NCBI RefSeq assembly: GCF_014655595.1
Contig: NZ_BNBL01000009.1
Coordinates: 248,001 to 312,000, forward strand
Length of the DNA: 64,000 nucleotides
Direction of reading: 5' to 3'
Source of the DNA: Streptomyces griseocarneus
GTDB lineage: Bacteria > Actinomycetota > Actinomycetes > Streptomycetales > Streptomycetaceae
Under the pieces are notes generated by a model, which saw only the letters and a program-made list of their open reading frames with translations, ran no database searches and was not told where the DNA came from. Below are positions 9,315 through 17,753 of this stretch, piece by piece (positions within the stretch are counted from its first letter, which is position 1; the number at the start of each line of letters is the position of its first letter). The translations under genes and the position numbers were made by a program.

Positions 9315-10270
9315 GGGATGTCCTCGCGGATGCGCTCGGCGCCGCGCAGCCGGGCGGGGGCCGCCCGCCGGTTCTCGGCGATCTCCTCCTCGGTGGGCAG
9401 CTCGGCGCCGCGCGTGAGCAGCTTCAGCCGGGGCTGGTAGCGCTCGGGCACGACGGGCAGCCCGGGCGGCGCGGTGGTGGCGGCGCCCGCCGCGAAGACG
9501 CCCTTGACGATGCGGTCCTCCAGCGACTGGTACGACAGCACGGCGATCCGGCCGCCGACCGCGAGCGAGGCGACGGCGGCGGGGATGGCGGCCTCCACGC
9601 TGGCCAGCTCGGCGTTGACCTCGATGCGCAGGGCCTGGAAGGTGCGCTTGGCGGGGTTGCCGCCGGTGCGCTTGGCGGCCTGCGGCAGGGCGTCGCGGAT
9701 CAGCTCGACGAGCCGGGCGCTGTTGCTGAAGGGTTCCTTCTCGCGCTCGCGGACGACGGCCGAGACGATCCGCTTGGCCTGCTTCTCCTCGCCGTAGGCG
9801 CGCAGGATGCGCACCAGCTCGCCCGGCGGGTAGGTGTTGAGGACCTCGGCGGCGCTGATGCCGGTGGTCTGGTCCATGCGCATGTCCAGCGGCGCGTCCT
9901 GGGCGTAGGCGAAGCCGCGGTCGGCCTCGTCGAGCTGCATGGACGACACGCCGAGGTCGAAGAGGACGCCCTGCACGCGCGGGATGCCGAGGCGCTCGAG
10001 CACCTCGGGCAGCTCGTGGTAGACCGCCCGCACCAGCGTGGCGCGCTCGCCGAAGGGGGCGAGCCGCTCGCCGGCGAGCTTCAGGGCGGTGGGGTCGCGG
10101 TCCAGGGCGACGAGGCGGGCCTCGGGGAACGCCTTGAGCAGCGCCTCGCTGTGCCCGCCGGCACCCAGCGTGCAGTCGACGACGACCGCGCCGGGCTCGG
10201 TGAGAGCGGGAGCGAGCATGTCCAGGCAGCGCTGGAGCATGACGGGGACGTGTCGCGCGTTGCTGCTCAT
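9311..10270 (-). CDS. rsmH: RsmH (MraW), 16S rRNA m4C1402 methyltransferase
   Basis: SAM-dependent methyltransferase that methylates N4 of C1402 in 16S rRNA; by tradition the first gene of the dcw cluster. It has 319 residues, the normal length. The SAM site VVDCTLGAGGHSEALL (near residues 29-44), GVLFDLGVSSMQLDEADRGF and the C-terminal PRLKLLTRG are family hallmarks. The ATG at 10270 is preceded by a roughly 210-base leader from a well-formed promoter at 10488-10515. Its stop overlaps ftsL. No mraZ gene precedes it, unlike in Mycobacterium tuberculosis. Confidence 0.97.
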   Translation of the reverse strand: MSSNARHVPVMLQRCLDMLAPALTEPGAVVVDCTLGAGGHSEALLKAFPEARLVALDRDPTALKLAGERLAPFGERATLVRAVYHELPEVLERLGIPRVQGVLFDLGVSSMQLDEADRGFAYAQDAPLDMRMDQTTGISAAEVLNTYPPGELVRILRAYGEEKQAKRIVSAVVREREKEPFSNSARLVELIRDALPQAAKRTGGNPAKRTFQALRIEVNAELASVEAAIPAAVASLAVGGRIAVLSYQSLEDRIVKGVFAAGAATTAPPGLPVVPERYQPRLKLLTRGAELPTEEEIAENRRAAPARLRGAERIREDIP

Positions 10271-10578
10271 GCGCCCTTCTGAGAGTTACGGGGAGGCAGG
10301 CCCCGCGCGTCGGCGGCACGCGCCACCGGGTCCCCGCCCGCTCGAAGGGGAAGCGGCCGCTTCGGCACCGGGGAAACGGCGCCGGGCGACCGGGAGCGGG
10401 AGGAGGCCGAGGGGCACGTGCGCACCCGCGCGCACGTGGTGTTCTTCTTCGGTTCCAAGGGGAGCGTCACGCCTCCCACTTCGCGCCACTTTAGTCCACT
10501 CGTCCCCTCGGTCAACCAACCACCAGGCGCGTCACTCCGCGCGTGCGCCGCGGCCGCCCGGCGACTACCTTCATCCCT
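10271..10578. other. Intergenic region between rsmH and carbonic anhydrase
   Basis: This 308-base divergent gap contains no convincing gene. It holds the dcw promoter (10488-10515, minus), two perfect inverted repeats in the rsmH leader (GAAGCGGCCGCTTC at 10350-10363 and a 9-base-pair hairpin built on CACGTGCGC at 10415-10438), and on the plus strand a TACCTT box (10566-10571) eight bases before the carbonic anhydrase ATG. Confidence 0.6.
10488..10515 (-). promoter_or_regulatory. Housekeeping-type promoter of the dcw cluster
   Basis: Read on the minus strand, TTGACC (10515-10510) is followed after 16 bases by TAAAGT (10493-10488). Both match the actinobacterial principal sigma consensus well. 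Transcription would begin near 10480, leaving a leader of about 210 bases before rsmH. Confidence 0.65.
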
Positions 10579-11133
10579 ATGCCGATATCCGCGCCCCAGC
10601 CGCAAAAGCGCAGCTCCGACGCCGAGCACGCCGAACCCACGGTTACCGACCATCTGGTCGAGGCCAATGCCAAGTACGCCTCCTCCTTCCGCGACCCGGG
10701 CATGGACGCCCGGCCGGTGCTCAAGGTCGCGATCGTGGCCTGTATGGACGCCCGTCTGGACCTGCACGCGGCGCTCGGCCTGGAGCTGGGCGACTGCCAC
10801 ACCATCCGCAACGCGGGCGGCGTGGTCACCGACGACATCATCCGTTCGCTCACCATCAGCCAGCGCGCGCTGGGCACCCGGTCGGTCGTACTGATCCACC
10901 ACACCGGCTGCGGCCTGCTCAACCTCACCGAGGACTTCCGCCACGAGATCGAGGCCGAGGTCGGCCAGCGGCCGGCCTGGGCGGTCGAGGCGTTCAAGGA
11001 CCTCGACCAGGACGTGCGCCAGTCCATGCAGCGCGTGCGGACGTCCCCCTTCCTGCCCCACCGCGACGACGTGCGCGGCTTCGTCTTCGACGTCACCACC
11101 GGCCGGCTGCGGGAGATCGACCCGCGGCCGTGA
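10579..11133 (+). CDS. Beta-class carbonic anhydrase
   Basis: Zinc enzyme interconverting CO2 and bicarbonate in the cytoplasm. It has 184 residues. The zinc ligands are Cys55 and Asp57 in the CxDxR motif (ACMDARLD) and His108-x-x-Cys111 in IHHTGC; Asp57-Arg59 is the conserved catalytic dyad, and NAGG at 78-81 also fits. The ATG at 10579 is chosen over a GTG at 10543: there is no ribosome site, but a TACCTT -10-like box ends eight bases before the ATG, consistent with a leaderless transcript. It is divergent from the dcw cluster and followed by a hairpin, so probably monocistronic. Confidence 0.93.
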   Translation: MPISAPQPQKRSSDAEHAEPTVTDHLVEANAKYASSFRDPGMDARPVLKVAIVACMDARLDLHAALGLELGDCHTIRNAGGVVTDDIIRSLTISQRALGTRSVVLIHHTGCGLLNLTEDFRHEIEAEVGQRPAWAVEAFKDLDQDVRQSMQRVRTSPFLPHRDDVRGFVFDVTTGRLREIDPRP

Positions 11134-11138
11134 CCCAC

Positions 11139-11163
11139 GGGGGCCGCCGCCGCGGCGGCCCCC
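11139..11163 (+). terminator. Hairpin after carbonic anhydrase
   Basis: A 12-base-pair perfect GC stem (GGGGGCCGCCGC against its complement, one-base centre) starts 6 bases after the stop. It has no T-run, as usual in Streptomyces. Confidence 0.7.
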
Positions 11164-11330
11164 TCCCCGGGTGACCGGACGAGTTGTCCACAGGCGGTGA
11201 CGGGAACCGCCGCGGACGGACAGAATGCGTAGGACGCCGCCTCCGTGATCGCGGGCGCGGTGTCCACGCTGGGAGGGGGGCGGTCCGTGACCCGTCGGAT
11301 CATGCCCCGGTATTGGCCGAGGAGGGCCGG

Positions 11331-12329
11331 GTGACGACCTATGACGAGCGAGCGAGCCTGAGCGATCTGACCACGACCGCGGACCGCGTCCGCAGGTCGG
11401 TGGAGAGCGTGATCGAGGGCAAGCCGGAGGTCGTACGGCTGTCGCTGACCGTGCTGCTCGCCGAGGGCCACCTGCTGATCGAGGACGTGCCCGGGGTCGG
11501 CAAGACGATGCTCGCCAAGGCGCTGGCGCGGTCCCTGGACTGCTCGGTGCGGCGCATCCAGTTCACCCCGGACCTGCTGCCCTCCGACATCACCGGCGTG
11601 AGCGTCTACGACCAGCAGCGCCGGGAGTTCGAGTTCAAGCCCGGCGCGATCTTCGCGCAGATCGTGATCGGCGACGAGATCAACCGCGCCTCGCCCAAGA
11701 CCCAGTCGGCGCTGCTGGAGTCGATGGAGGAGCGCCAGGTCACCGTCGACGGGCGCACCTACGAGCTGCCCGGCCCCTTCATGGTGGTGGCCACGCAGAA
11801 CCCCGTGGAGATGGAGGGCACGTATCCGCTGCCCGAGGCGCAGCGCGACCGCTTCATGGCCCGGGTCTCGATGGGCTATCCCAGCCCGGAGGCCGAGCTG
11901 CGGATGCTGGACGCGCACGCCGGCTTCTCCCCGCTGGACGACCTGCAGCCGGTGGCGCACGCCCACGAGATCGTCAAGCTGATCGACGCGGTGCGCACGG
12001 TGCACGTCGCCGACTCCGTGCGGCGGTACGCGGTCGACCTGGTCACCGCCACCCGTCACCACCCGGAGCTCAGACTCGGCGCGTCGCCCCGTGCGACGCT
12101 GCACCTGGTGCGGGCGGCGAAGGCCGCGGCCGCCCTCGCGGGGCGCGACTTCGCCCTGCCCGACGACGTGCGGTCGCTGGCGGCCGCGGTGCTCGCGCAC
12201 CGGCTGCTGCCGACCGCGCAGGCCCAGCTGAACCGGCGCACGGCCGAGCAGATCGTCCTGGACATCCTGCAGCGCACGCCGCTGCCCGACCCGTTCGGCC
12301 AGCAGCCGCCGGGCGCCCGGCGGCTGTGA
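11331..12329 (+). CDS. MoxR-family AAA+ ATPase
   Basis: AAA+ ATPase of the MoxR group, chaperone-like proteins thought to assemble or activate partners encoded beside them. It has 332 residues from the GTG at 11331, which has a strong GGAGG seven bases upstream (the frame continues upstream but without such a signal). Walker A is EDVPGVGKTM with Lys58; Walker B is IVIGDEINRAS; sensor and C-terminal lid regions are complete (ATQNPVEMEGTYPLPEAQRDRF is the MoxR signature area). Its stop overlaps the next start (TGATG), so it forms a tight operon with the DUF58 and transglutaminase-like genes. Confidence 0.93.
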   Translation: MTTYDERASLSDLTTTADRVRRSVESVIEGKPEVVRLSLTVLLAEGHLLIEDVPGVGKTMLAKALARSLDCSVRRIQFTPDLLPSDITGVSVYDQQRREFEFKPGAIFAQIVIGDEINRASPKTQSALLESMEERQVTVDGRTYELPGPFMVVATQNPVEMEGTYPLPEAQRDRFMARVSMGYPSPEAELRMLDAHAGFSPLDDLQPVAHAHEIVKLIDAVRTVHVADSVRRYAVDLVTATRHHPELRLGASPRATLHLVRAAKAAAALAGRDFALPDDVRSLAAAVLAHRLLPTAQAQLNRRTAEQIVLDILQRTPLPDPFGQQPPGARRL

Positions 12330-13690
12330 TGTCCGCCGGCGCCCCGCCCCGGCCGGGCCGGCTGCGGAGCCTGGGGGCGGCGTTCGCCGGGCTGACCACC
12401 CGGGGCCGCTCGTTCCTGGCAGCCGGCGTCGCCGCGGCCGCGTGCTCCTACGTCCTGGGCCAGGCGGACCTGCTGCGCGTCGGGCTGTTACTGGCCGTGC
12501 TGCCCCTGGTGTGCGTGCTCGTCCTGCAGGGCACCCGCCAGCGCGTCACGGGCAGCAGACGGCTGACGCCCGCGCGGGTGTCCGCCCTCGGCGAGGCCCG
12601 GGTGAGCCTGCGCCTGGACAACGTCTCGCGGCTGCCCTCGGGCCTGCTGATGCTGCAGGACCGGGTGCCCTACGCCCTGGGCCCGCGCCCGCGCTTCGTG
12701 CTGGACCGGATGGAGCCGGGCGGCCGGCGCGAGGTGTCCTACCGGGTGCGCTCCCCCCTGCGCGGCCGCTATCCGCTGGGACCGCTGCAGCTGCGGCTGA
12801 CCGACCCGTTCGGGATGTGCGAGCTGACCCGGAGCTTCAGCGCGTACGACGTGCTCACCGTCGTGCCGCGCGTCGACGCGCTGCCGCCGCTGCGGCTGGG
12901 CGGCGAGGCCATGGGCCACGGCGACGGCAGCCTGCGCTCGCTCGCCCTGGCCGGCGAGGACGACGTCATCCCGCGCGGCTACCGCCACGGCGACGACCTG
13001 CGCCGGGTGCACTGGCGCTCCACGGCGCGCCACGGCAAGCTGATGGTGCGCCGCGAGGAGCAGCCCCGGCGGGCGCACTGCACGGTGCTGCTGGACACCC
13101 GGGGCGTCGCCTACGAGGGCGCGGGCCCGGACTCGCCGTTCGAGTGGGCGGTCTCGGGGGCCGCGTCCGCCGCGCTGCACCTGCTCGGGCGCGGCTTCAC
13201 GGTGCGGCTGCTGACCGACACCGGCGGCATCCTGCCGGGGTCCGACGGCCCGGCCGGCCACGCCGGCTCCGCGGAGGCGACCGGGCCGATGCTGGACGCC
13301 CTGGCCGTGCTGGACCACTCCGAGGGGAGCGACCTGTCCCCGGCGTACGACGCGCTGAGCGGCGGCCAGGGCGCGGGGCTGCTGATCGCCTTCCTCGGCG
13401 AGCTGGACGAGCGGCAGGCGGCCGTCGTCGCCCGGATGCGCCCGCGCGGCGGCACGGCCGTCGCCTTCGTCCTGGACGGCGACGCGTGGGCGGGCCGCCG
13501 GGCGGCGGCCGGGGCCGCGGCGCCGCTGCGCCTGCTGCGCGAGGCCGGATGGACCGCGCTTCCCGTGGGCCCCGGCGTCACGCTGCCCGCTCTGTGGCGG
13601 CTGGCGGGCGCGCCGGAGGCCCGGGCGGACACGGCTCCCGGAGGAGCGACGGGCGGGACGGCGGGCGGAGCGACGGGGGGCCGGGCATGA
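12329..13690 (+). CDS. DUF58 (von Willebrand A-like) membrane protein
   Basis: Typical middle member of moxR-DUF58-transglutaminase operons; the molecular role of the family is not established. It has 453 residues. Two hydrophobic segments near the N-terminus (about 33-75) anchor a soluble part containing the DUF58 core motif YRHGDDLRRVHWRSTARHGKLMVR around residue 220-243 and a vWA-like fold with VLLDTRG. The last 25 residues are a Gly/Ala/Thr repeat (GGATGGTAGGATGG). The ATG at 12329 overlaps the moxR stop; a GTG three bases earlier is an equal alternative. It overlaps the next gene by four bases (ATGA). Confidence 0.9.
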   Translation: MSAGAPPRPGRLRSLGAAFAGLTTRGRSFLAAGVAAAACSYVLGQADLLRVGLLLAVLPLVCVLVLQGTRQRVTGSRRLTPARVSALGEARVSLRLDNVSRLPSGLLMLQDRVPYALGPRPRFVLDRMEPGGRREVSYRVRSPLRGRYPLGPLQLRLTDPFGMCELTRSFSAYDVLTVVPRVDALPPLRLGGEAMGHGDGSLRSLALAGEDDVIPRGYRHGDDLRRVHWRSTARHGKLMVRREEQPRRAHCTVLLDTRGVAYEGAGPDSPFEWAVSGAASAALHLLGRGFTVRLLTDTGGILPGSDGPAGHAGSAEATGPMLDALAVLDHSEGSDLSPAYDALSGGQGAGLLIAFLGELDERQAAVVARMRPRGGTAVAFVLDGDAWAGRRAAAGAAAPLRLLREAGWTALPVGPGVTLPALWRLAGAPEARADTAPGGATGGTAGGATGGRA

Positions 13691-16128
13691 ACGGGCGGGT
13701 GCGGTCGGCGGTGTGCGGCGCGCTGGCGACGCTCGGGGCGGCCTGCGCGATGCTGCCGCTGGTCGACCGGACGAGCTGGCTCCTGCAGGCCGCGCTGCTG
13801 CTGACCATCCAGAGCGCCGTCGGCGTGGTGGCGCGGCGGGTGCCGCTGGCCGCGCCCCTGACCGTCGCGCTGCAGGCGGTGACCGCGCTGCTGCTGCTGA
13901 CCGTGGTCTTCGCGCACGAGCAGGCCGTCGGCGGAGTGCTGCCGGGTCCGGACGTCTTCCACGCCTTCGACCAGCTGCTGCGCGAGAGCCTGGACGACAT
14001 CGGGCGGTACGCCATCCCGGCGCCGGCGACCCTGGCCCTGAGGCTGCTGCTGGTGGGCGGGGTGCTGCTGGTGGGCCTGGTCGTGGACGCGCTGGCGGCC
14101 ACGTACCGCAGCGCGGCCCCGGCGGGCCTGCCGCTGCTCGCGCTGTACTCGATCGGCGCCGGGCTGGCCAAGGGCGGCTCGGACTGGCTGTGGTTCCTGC
14201 CGGCCGCGGCGGGCTATCTCCTGCTGCTGCTGGCCGAGGGCCATGAGCGGCTCTCGGGCTGGGGCCGCGTCTTCGGCGGCGGGCAGCGGCCCGCCGAGGA
14301 CGGCCCGGCCGCGATCGGTGCGGGCCGCGGGCCGGGCCCGCTGCGCACGGGTCACCGCATCGGCGCGCTCGTACTGGGCATCGCGGTGGTGGCGCCGGCC
14401 GTGCTGCCGTCGATCGGCGGCGGGCTGCTGCAGCCGCGCGGCCGGGGCGACGGACCCGGCGGCTCCGGCGGCACGATCTCGGCGGTCAACCCCCTGGTGT
14501 CGCTGCAGAACAGCCTCAACCAGCCGGAGAACCGCGAGGTCCTGCGCTACCGCGTCGCCCCCCAGGGCGGCCAGGACCTGTACCTGCGGATCGTCTCCCT
14601 CGACCAGTTCGACGGGGCGTCATGGCGGGCCTCCGAGCGGCGGATCACCAATGTGCCGATGCCGATGCTGCCCGCGCCCACCGGGCTGGCGCCGGAGGTG
14701 CGGGCGGACCCGGTCGGGATGTCCGTGGCGGCCGCCGACGGCTACGCCCAGAACTACCTGCCGATGCCCTATCCCGCCCAGAGCGTCGGCAAGCTCACGG
14801 GCCAGTGGCGCTACGAACCCGAGGGCCGCACCCTGGTCGGCGACCACGGCCAGACCACCCGGGGCCTGCGCTACGAGGTCTCCGTCCTGCGGGTGCAGCC
14901 GACGGCCGCCCAGCTCGCGGCCGCCCCCGCCCCTCCCGAGGCGCTGCTGCGCGAGTACACCAAGGTCCCGGACAACGTGCCGGCGGTGGTGGCGCGGACC
15001 GCCCGCGAGGTGACCGCCGGAGCGGCGAACGCCTACGACCAGGCGGTCAGGCTCCAGGACTTCTTCGCAATGAACGGCGGCTTCCGCTACGACACCGAGG
15101 TGCGCTCGGGCAACGGCCACGACGCCATAGCCCGCTTCCTCGAGGAGAAGCGCGGCTTCTGCGTCCACTTCTCCTTCTCCATGGCGGCCATGGCACGGAC
15201 GCTGGGCATTCCCGCCCGGGTGGCGGTCGGCTTCACGCCGGGCAGCCCGCAGACGGACGGGTCGATGTCGGTGGGGTCGAAGGACGCGCACGCCTGGCCC
15301 GAGCTGTACTTCGAGGGCGCCGGGTGGACGCGGTTCGAGCCCACGCCGAGCCGGGGCACCCAGCCCGGGTACACGGTCGCCCAGGCGCCCACCGTGCCCG
15401 ACCCCGGCGCTCCGGTGCCGGCGCCCAGCCGCAGGAGCGTCCCGTCGGCGGCGCCCTCGGCCGACCCGGCGTGCCCGCCGGAGCAGCGCAAGCTCACCGG
15501 CTGCTCCGGGGCCGTCTCCCGCGCGAGCTCCGCGGGCACGGGCGGGAGCACCTCCCCGCTCACGGTCGCGGGCTTCGCGCTGGCCGCCCTGGCGGCGCTG
15601 GCGCTGCCCCTGCTGCCGATGCTGTGGCGGATACGGGCCCGGGCCCGGCGGCTCGGCGGGGCGCGCTCCCCCGGTGAGCCGGCGGCCCGCACGCTGGCGG
15701 CCTGGCGCGAGCTGACCGACTCCGCCTGGGACTACGGCATTCCGCCCGACGACTCGCGCACCCCCAGGATGGCCGCCGACCGCATCGTCGCGACGGGCCG
15801 CCTGCAGGGCCCCGCCGCCGAGGCCGCCGGGCGGGTGGCCACGGCGGTGGAGCGGACGCTGTACGCCCCCCACCCGCGCCCGGCCGAGGGTCTGGCCGGT
15901 GACGTCGAGCTCGTACGGGCCGGTCTGCACGCCTCGGCCGCGCCCGGAGCCCGGCTGCGGGCGCGGCTGGCGCCACGCAGCGCCGCCCGTCTCGTACGGG
16001 CCGCGGGCCGCCGCTGGTCGGAGGCCTGCGACGCGCTGCGCTCCGGGCGCGCGGGGAGGGCCTGGCGCCGCGCCGGCGCCGCGCTGCGCGGGATCGCCGC
16101 ACCGCGCGGGACCGGACGGCGGGGCTGA
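13687..16128 (+). CDS. Transglutaminase-like TgpA-type membrane protein
   Basis: Large membrane protein (813 residues) with an N-terminal block of about six hydrophobic helices (to about residue 240), an extracytoplasmic transglutaminase-like domain, and a last membrane helix near 625-645 followed by a DUF4129-like cytoplasmic tail. The papain-like catalytic set is present: Cys492 in KRGFCVHFSFSMA, His535 in DAHAWPELYF and the following acidic position near FEPTPS. The family (TgpA/DUF3488) is usually paired with MoxR and DUF58, as here; substrates are unknown. The start overlaps the DUF58 stop (ATGA), and a 19-base-pair hairpin follows. Confidence 0.92.
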   Translation: MNGRVRSAVCGALATLGAACAMLPLVDRTSWLLQAALLLTIQSAVGVVARRVPLAAPLTVALQAVTALLLLTVVFAHEQAVGGVLPGPDVFHAFDQLLRESLDDIGRYAIPAPATLALRLLLVGGVLLVGLVVDALAATYRSAAPAGLPLLALYSIGAGLAKGGSDWLWFLPAAAGYLLLLLAEGHERLSGWGRVFGGGQRPAEDGPAAIGAGRGPGPLRTGHRIGALVLGIAVVAPAVLPSIGGGLLQPRGRGDGPGGSGGTISAVNPLVSLQNSLNQPENREVLRYRVAPQGGQDLYLRIVSLDQFDGASWRASERRITNVPMPMLPAPTGLAPEVRADPVGMSVAAADGYAQNYLPMPYPAQSVGKLTGQWRYEPEGRTLVGDHGQTTRGLRYEVSVLRVQPTAAQLAAAPAPPEALLREYTKVPDNVPAVVARTAREVTAGAANAYDQAVRLQDFFAMNGGFRYDTEVRSGNGHDAIARFLEEKRGFCVHFSFSMAAMARTLGIPARVAVGFTPGSPQTDGSMSVGSKDAHAWPELYFEGAGWTRFEPTPSRGTQPGYTVAQAPTVPDPGAPVPAPSRRSVPSAAPSADPACPPEQRKLTGCSGAVSRASSAGTGGSTSPLTVAGFALAALAALALPLLPMLWRIRARARRLGGARSPGEPAARTLAAWRELTDSAWDYGIPPDDSRTPRMAADRIVATGRLQGPAAEAAGRVATAVERTLYAPHPRPAEGLAGDVELVRAGLHASAAPGARLRARLAPRSAARLVRAAGRRWSEACDALRSGRAGRAWRRAGAALRGIAAPRGTGRRG

Positions 16129-16140
16129 GCGACGGCGGAA

Positions 16141-16183
16141 AAGCCCCCGGGGGCCAGGATCGTGTCCTGGCCCCCGGGGGCTT
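16141..16183. terminator. Strong bidirectional terminator hairpin
   Basis: A perfect 19-base-pair stem beginning AAGCCCCCGGGGGCC with a five-base loop (16160-16164) lies between the convergent transglutaminase-like and DUF3040 genes. The A and T ends give short T tracts on both strands. Confidence 0.85.
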
Positions 16184-16207
16184 CGTCGTTCGGCTCGACT
16201 GCCGGGC

Positions 16208-16600
16208 TCAGTGGCCCTGTTCGTCGCGGCGGCGCTGCCAGCGCTGCTCGATCCGGTCCATCATTCCGCGCCGCCGGACGGCCTGCCGCCGCTGCGTGCC
16301 CGGTCCGGCGTTCCGCTGCGCACCGGGCCTGGGCGCCTTGCGCCACCCCGTCACCGCGAGCACGGCGCAGCTCAGCATGACGAGGAAGCCTGCGACGCTG
16401 ATCCAGATCCGCTGGGCGACCATTCCGGCCATGAGGAGCGCGATGCCCACCAGAAAACCCGCGACCGCCTGGTAGACCCGTCGCCGGGTGTACGTGCGCA
16501 GGCCGCTGCCCTCGAGCGCTGTCGCGAACTTGGGATCTTCGGCGTACAGCGCTCGCTCCATCTGCTCGAGCATGCGCTGCTCGTGCTCCGAGAGCGGCAC
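16208..16600 (-). CDS. DUF3040 small membrane protein
   Basis: Actinobacteria-specific family of unknown function. It has 130 residues. The diagnostic N-terminus MPLSEHEQRMLEQMERAL is a soluble helix of the DUF3040 domain; two membrane helices follow at about 43-64 and 66-85; the C-terminus is rich in Arg and Gln. The GTG at 16600 is set by AGGAGG five bases upstream. It stands alone: convergent with the transglutaminase gene and 237 bases from the methyltransferase. Confidence 0.9.
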   Translation of the reverse strand: MPLSEHEQRMLEQMERALYAEDPKFATALEGSGLRTYTRRRVYQAVAGFLVGIALLMAGMVAQRIWISVAGFLVMLSCAVLAVTGWRKAPRPGAQRNAGPGTQRRQAVRRRGMMDRIEQRWQRRRDEQGH

Positions 16601-16799
16601 GGAGTCCTCCTACTCGTCGGTCGCGGGGGGCGACCGGGTGCGACCCTTTCAGGATAGGCAGGGAATCGCCCCCGTGAAACCCGCCCCTCTGCGCCAATTC
16701 GGCCACCGGCCCCGGTGTGGCGATCGATGCCGTCGGGACGTACATTCCCTGCTCGCCGATCCGCCATGCCGGACGGTGTCCCCCGATCATACGGGGCGA

Positions 16800-16821
16800 A
16801 CGGGCCGATCGGGCGGCCCGT
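16800..16821 (-). terminator. Hairpin after the methyltransferase gene
   Basis: ACGGGCCG and its complement are separated by six bases, 17 bases after the methyltransferase stop on the minus strand. It is a modest stem without a T-run. Confidence 0.5.
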
Positions 16822-16837
16822 GTGCGCCCGCGCGGAA

Positions 16838-17593
16838 TCAGCCCCGCTCGGCCAGGACGTGCAGCTGCGTGGCCACGGAGTGGAAGGCGGGCAGCTCGGC
16901 CACGGCGGCCTCGAGGCGCAGGAGCGCGTCCATGGCGCCGGGCTCGGCGTCGACGAGCACACCGGGCACCAGGTCGGCGAAGACGCGCACGCCGTGCACC
17001 GCCGAGACCTCCAGCCCGGCGTCGGCCACCAGGCCGGAGAGCTGGTCGGCGGTGAACCGGCGGGCGAGGGCGTCGCCCGCTCCCCACTGGCCGGCCGGGT
17101 CGGTGAGCGCCTGGTGGGCCTCGGTGAAGTGCCCGGCCAGGGCGCGGGCGAGGACGGCGCCGCCGAGACCGGCGGCGAGCAGGCTGAGGGTGCCGGCCGG
17201 GCGCAGCGCGGCGACGGCGTTGCGCACGCTCTCGGCGGGGTCCTCGACGTACTCCAGCACGCCGTGGCACAGCACGAGGTCGTAGCCGCCGCGCTCGACG
17301 ACGTCGAACAGGCCGTGGGCGTCGCCCTGGACGCCGCGCACGAGGTCGGCGACGCCGGCCTCGGCGGCCCGGCGCTCGAGGGCGAAGAGGGCGTTGGGGC
17401 TGGGGTCGACGACGGTGACGCGGTGGCCGAGCCGGGCGAGCGGGACGGCGAACTTGCCGGAGCCGCCACCGGTGTCGAGGACCTCCAGGGCATCCCGGCC
17501 GGCGGCCTTGACCCGGCGGTCCAGGGCGTCCCGCAGGACCTCCCAGACCACGGCGGTACGGAGGGACGCCCGGGGGCGAAGGGGGTCTGACAC
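16838..17593 (-). CDS. Class I SAM-dependent methyltransferase
   Basis: Methyltransferase of unknown substrate, 251 residues. The SAM-binding motif I is EVLDTGGGSGKFAVPLARLG near residue 35, followed by VTVVDPSPNALF and the post-I motif DLVLCHGVLEYVEDP typical of methyltransferase-11/UbiE-like folds. The Thr in DTGGGSG takes the place of the commoner hydrophobic or Gly residue but the Gly pattern is intact. The GTG at 17593 is chosen because GAGGAG stands nine bases upstream; the frame stays open to 17710 without a comparable site and would enter the divergent promoter. It is divergently oriented to the ABC/YhgE/TetR operon. Confidence 0.87.
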   Translation of the reverse strand: MSDPLRPRASLRTAVVWEVLRDALDRRVKAAGRDALEVLDTGGGSGKFAVPLARLGHRVTVVDPSPNALFALERRAAEAGVADLVRGVQGDAHGLFDVVERGGYDLVLCHGVLEYVEDPAESVRNAVAALRPAGTLSLLAAGLGGAVLARALAGHFTEAHQALTDPAGQWGAGDALARRFTADQLSGLVADAGLEVSAVHGVRVFADLVPGVLVDAEPGAMDALLRLEAAVAELPAFHSVATQLHVLAERG

Positions 17594-17709
17594 GGCGGAT
17601 GGCTCCTCGGCGGCGGCAGAACGGCTCGTCTCCGGCGACCTTCGCCGGCGGGCCCAGCCTAATGGGCTTTCCCGGCCCGGGGTTGACGGGCGGGGCCCGG
17701 GGTCCGCCA

Positions 17710-17733
17710 TACTTTTTGCACTGACCGGTCAGT
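17710..17733 (+). promoter_or_regulatory. Promoter -10 with overlapping TetR-type palindrome
   Basis: A TACTTT box (17710-17715) is followed five bases later by the perfect 14-base palindrome ACTGACCGGTCAGT (17720-17733), placed over the expected transcription start. The operon it precedes ends with a TetR-family gene, so autoregulation is the simplest reading; binding itself is inferred. Confidence 0.7.
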
Positions 17734-17753
17734 CCAAGATCGTTGGAGGTGGC

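Noticed and set aside
10267..10470. A small frame in the rsmH leader starting VTLPLEPKKN
   Set aside because: Its start lies one base from the only GGAGG, and it overlaps the rsmH start. No conserved features are visible, so it is not called as a gene.
12442..13686. N-terminal extension of the transglutaminase-like protein through the DUF58 gene
   Set aside because: The open frame continues upstream, but its residues are an out-of-frame reading of DUF58. The ATG at 13687 overlapping the DUF58 stop is a proper coupled start.
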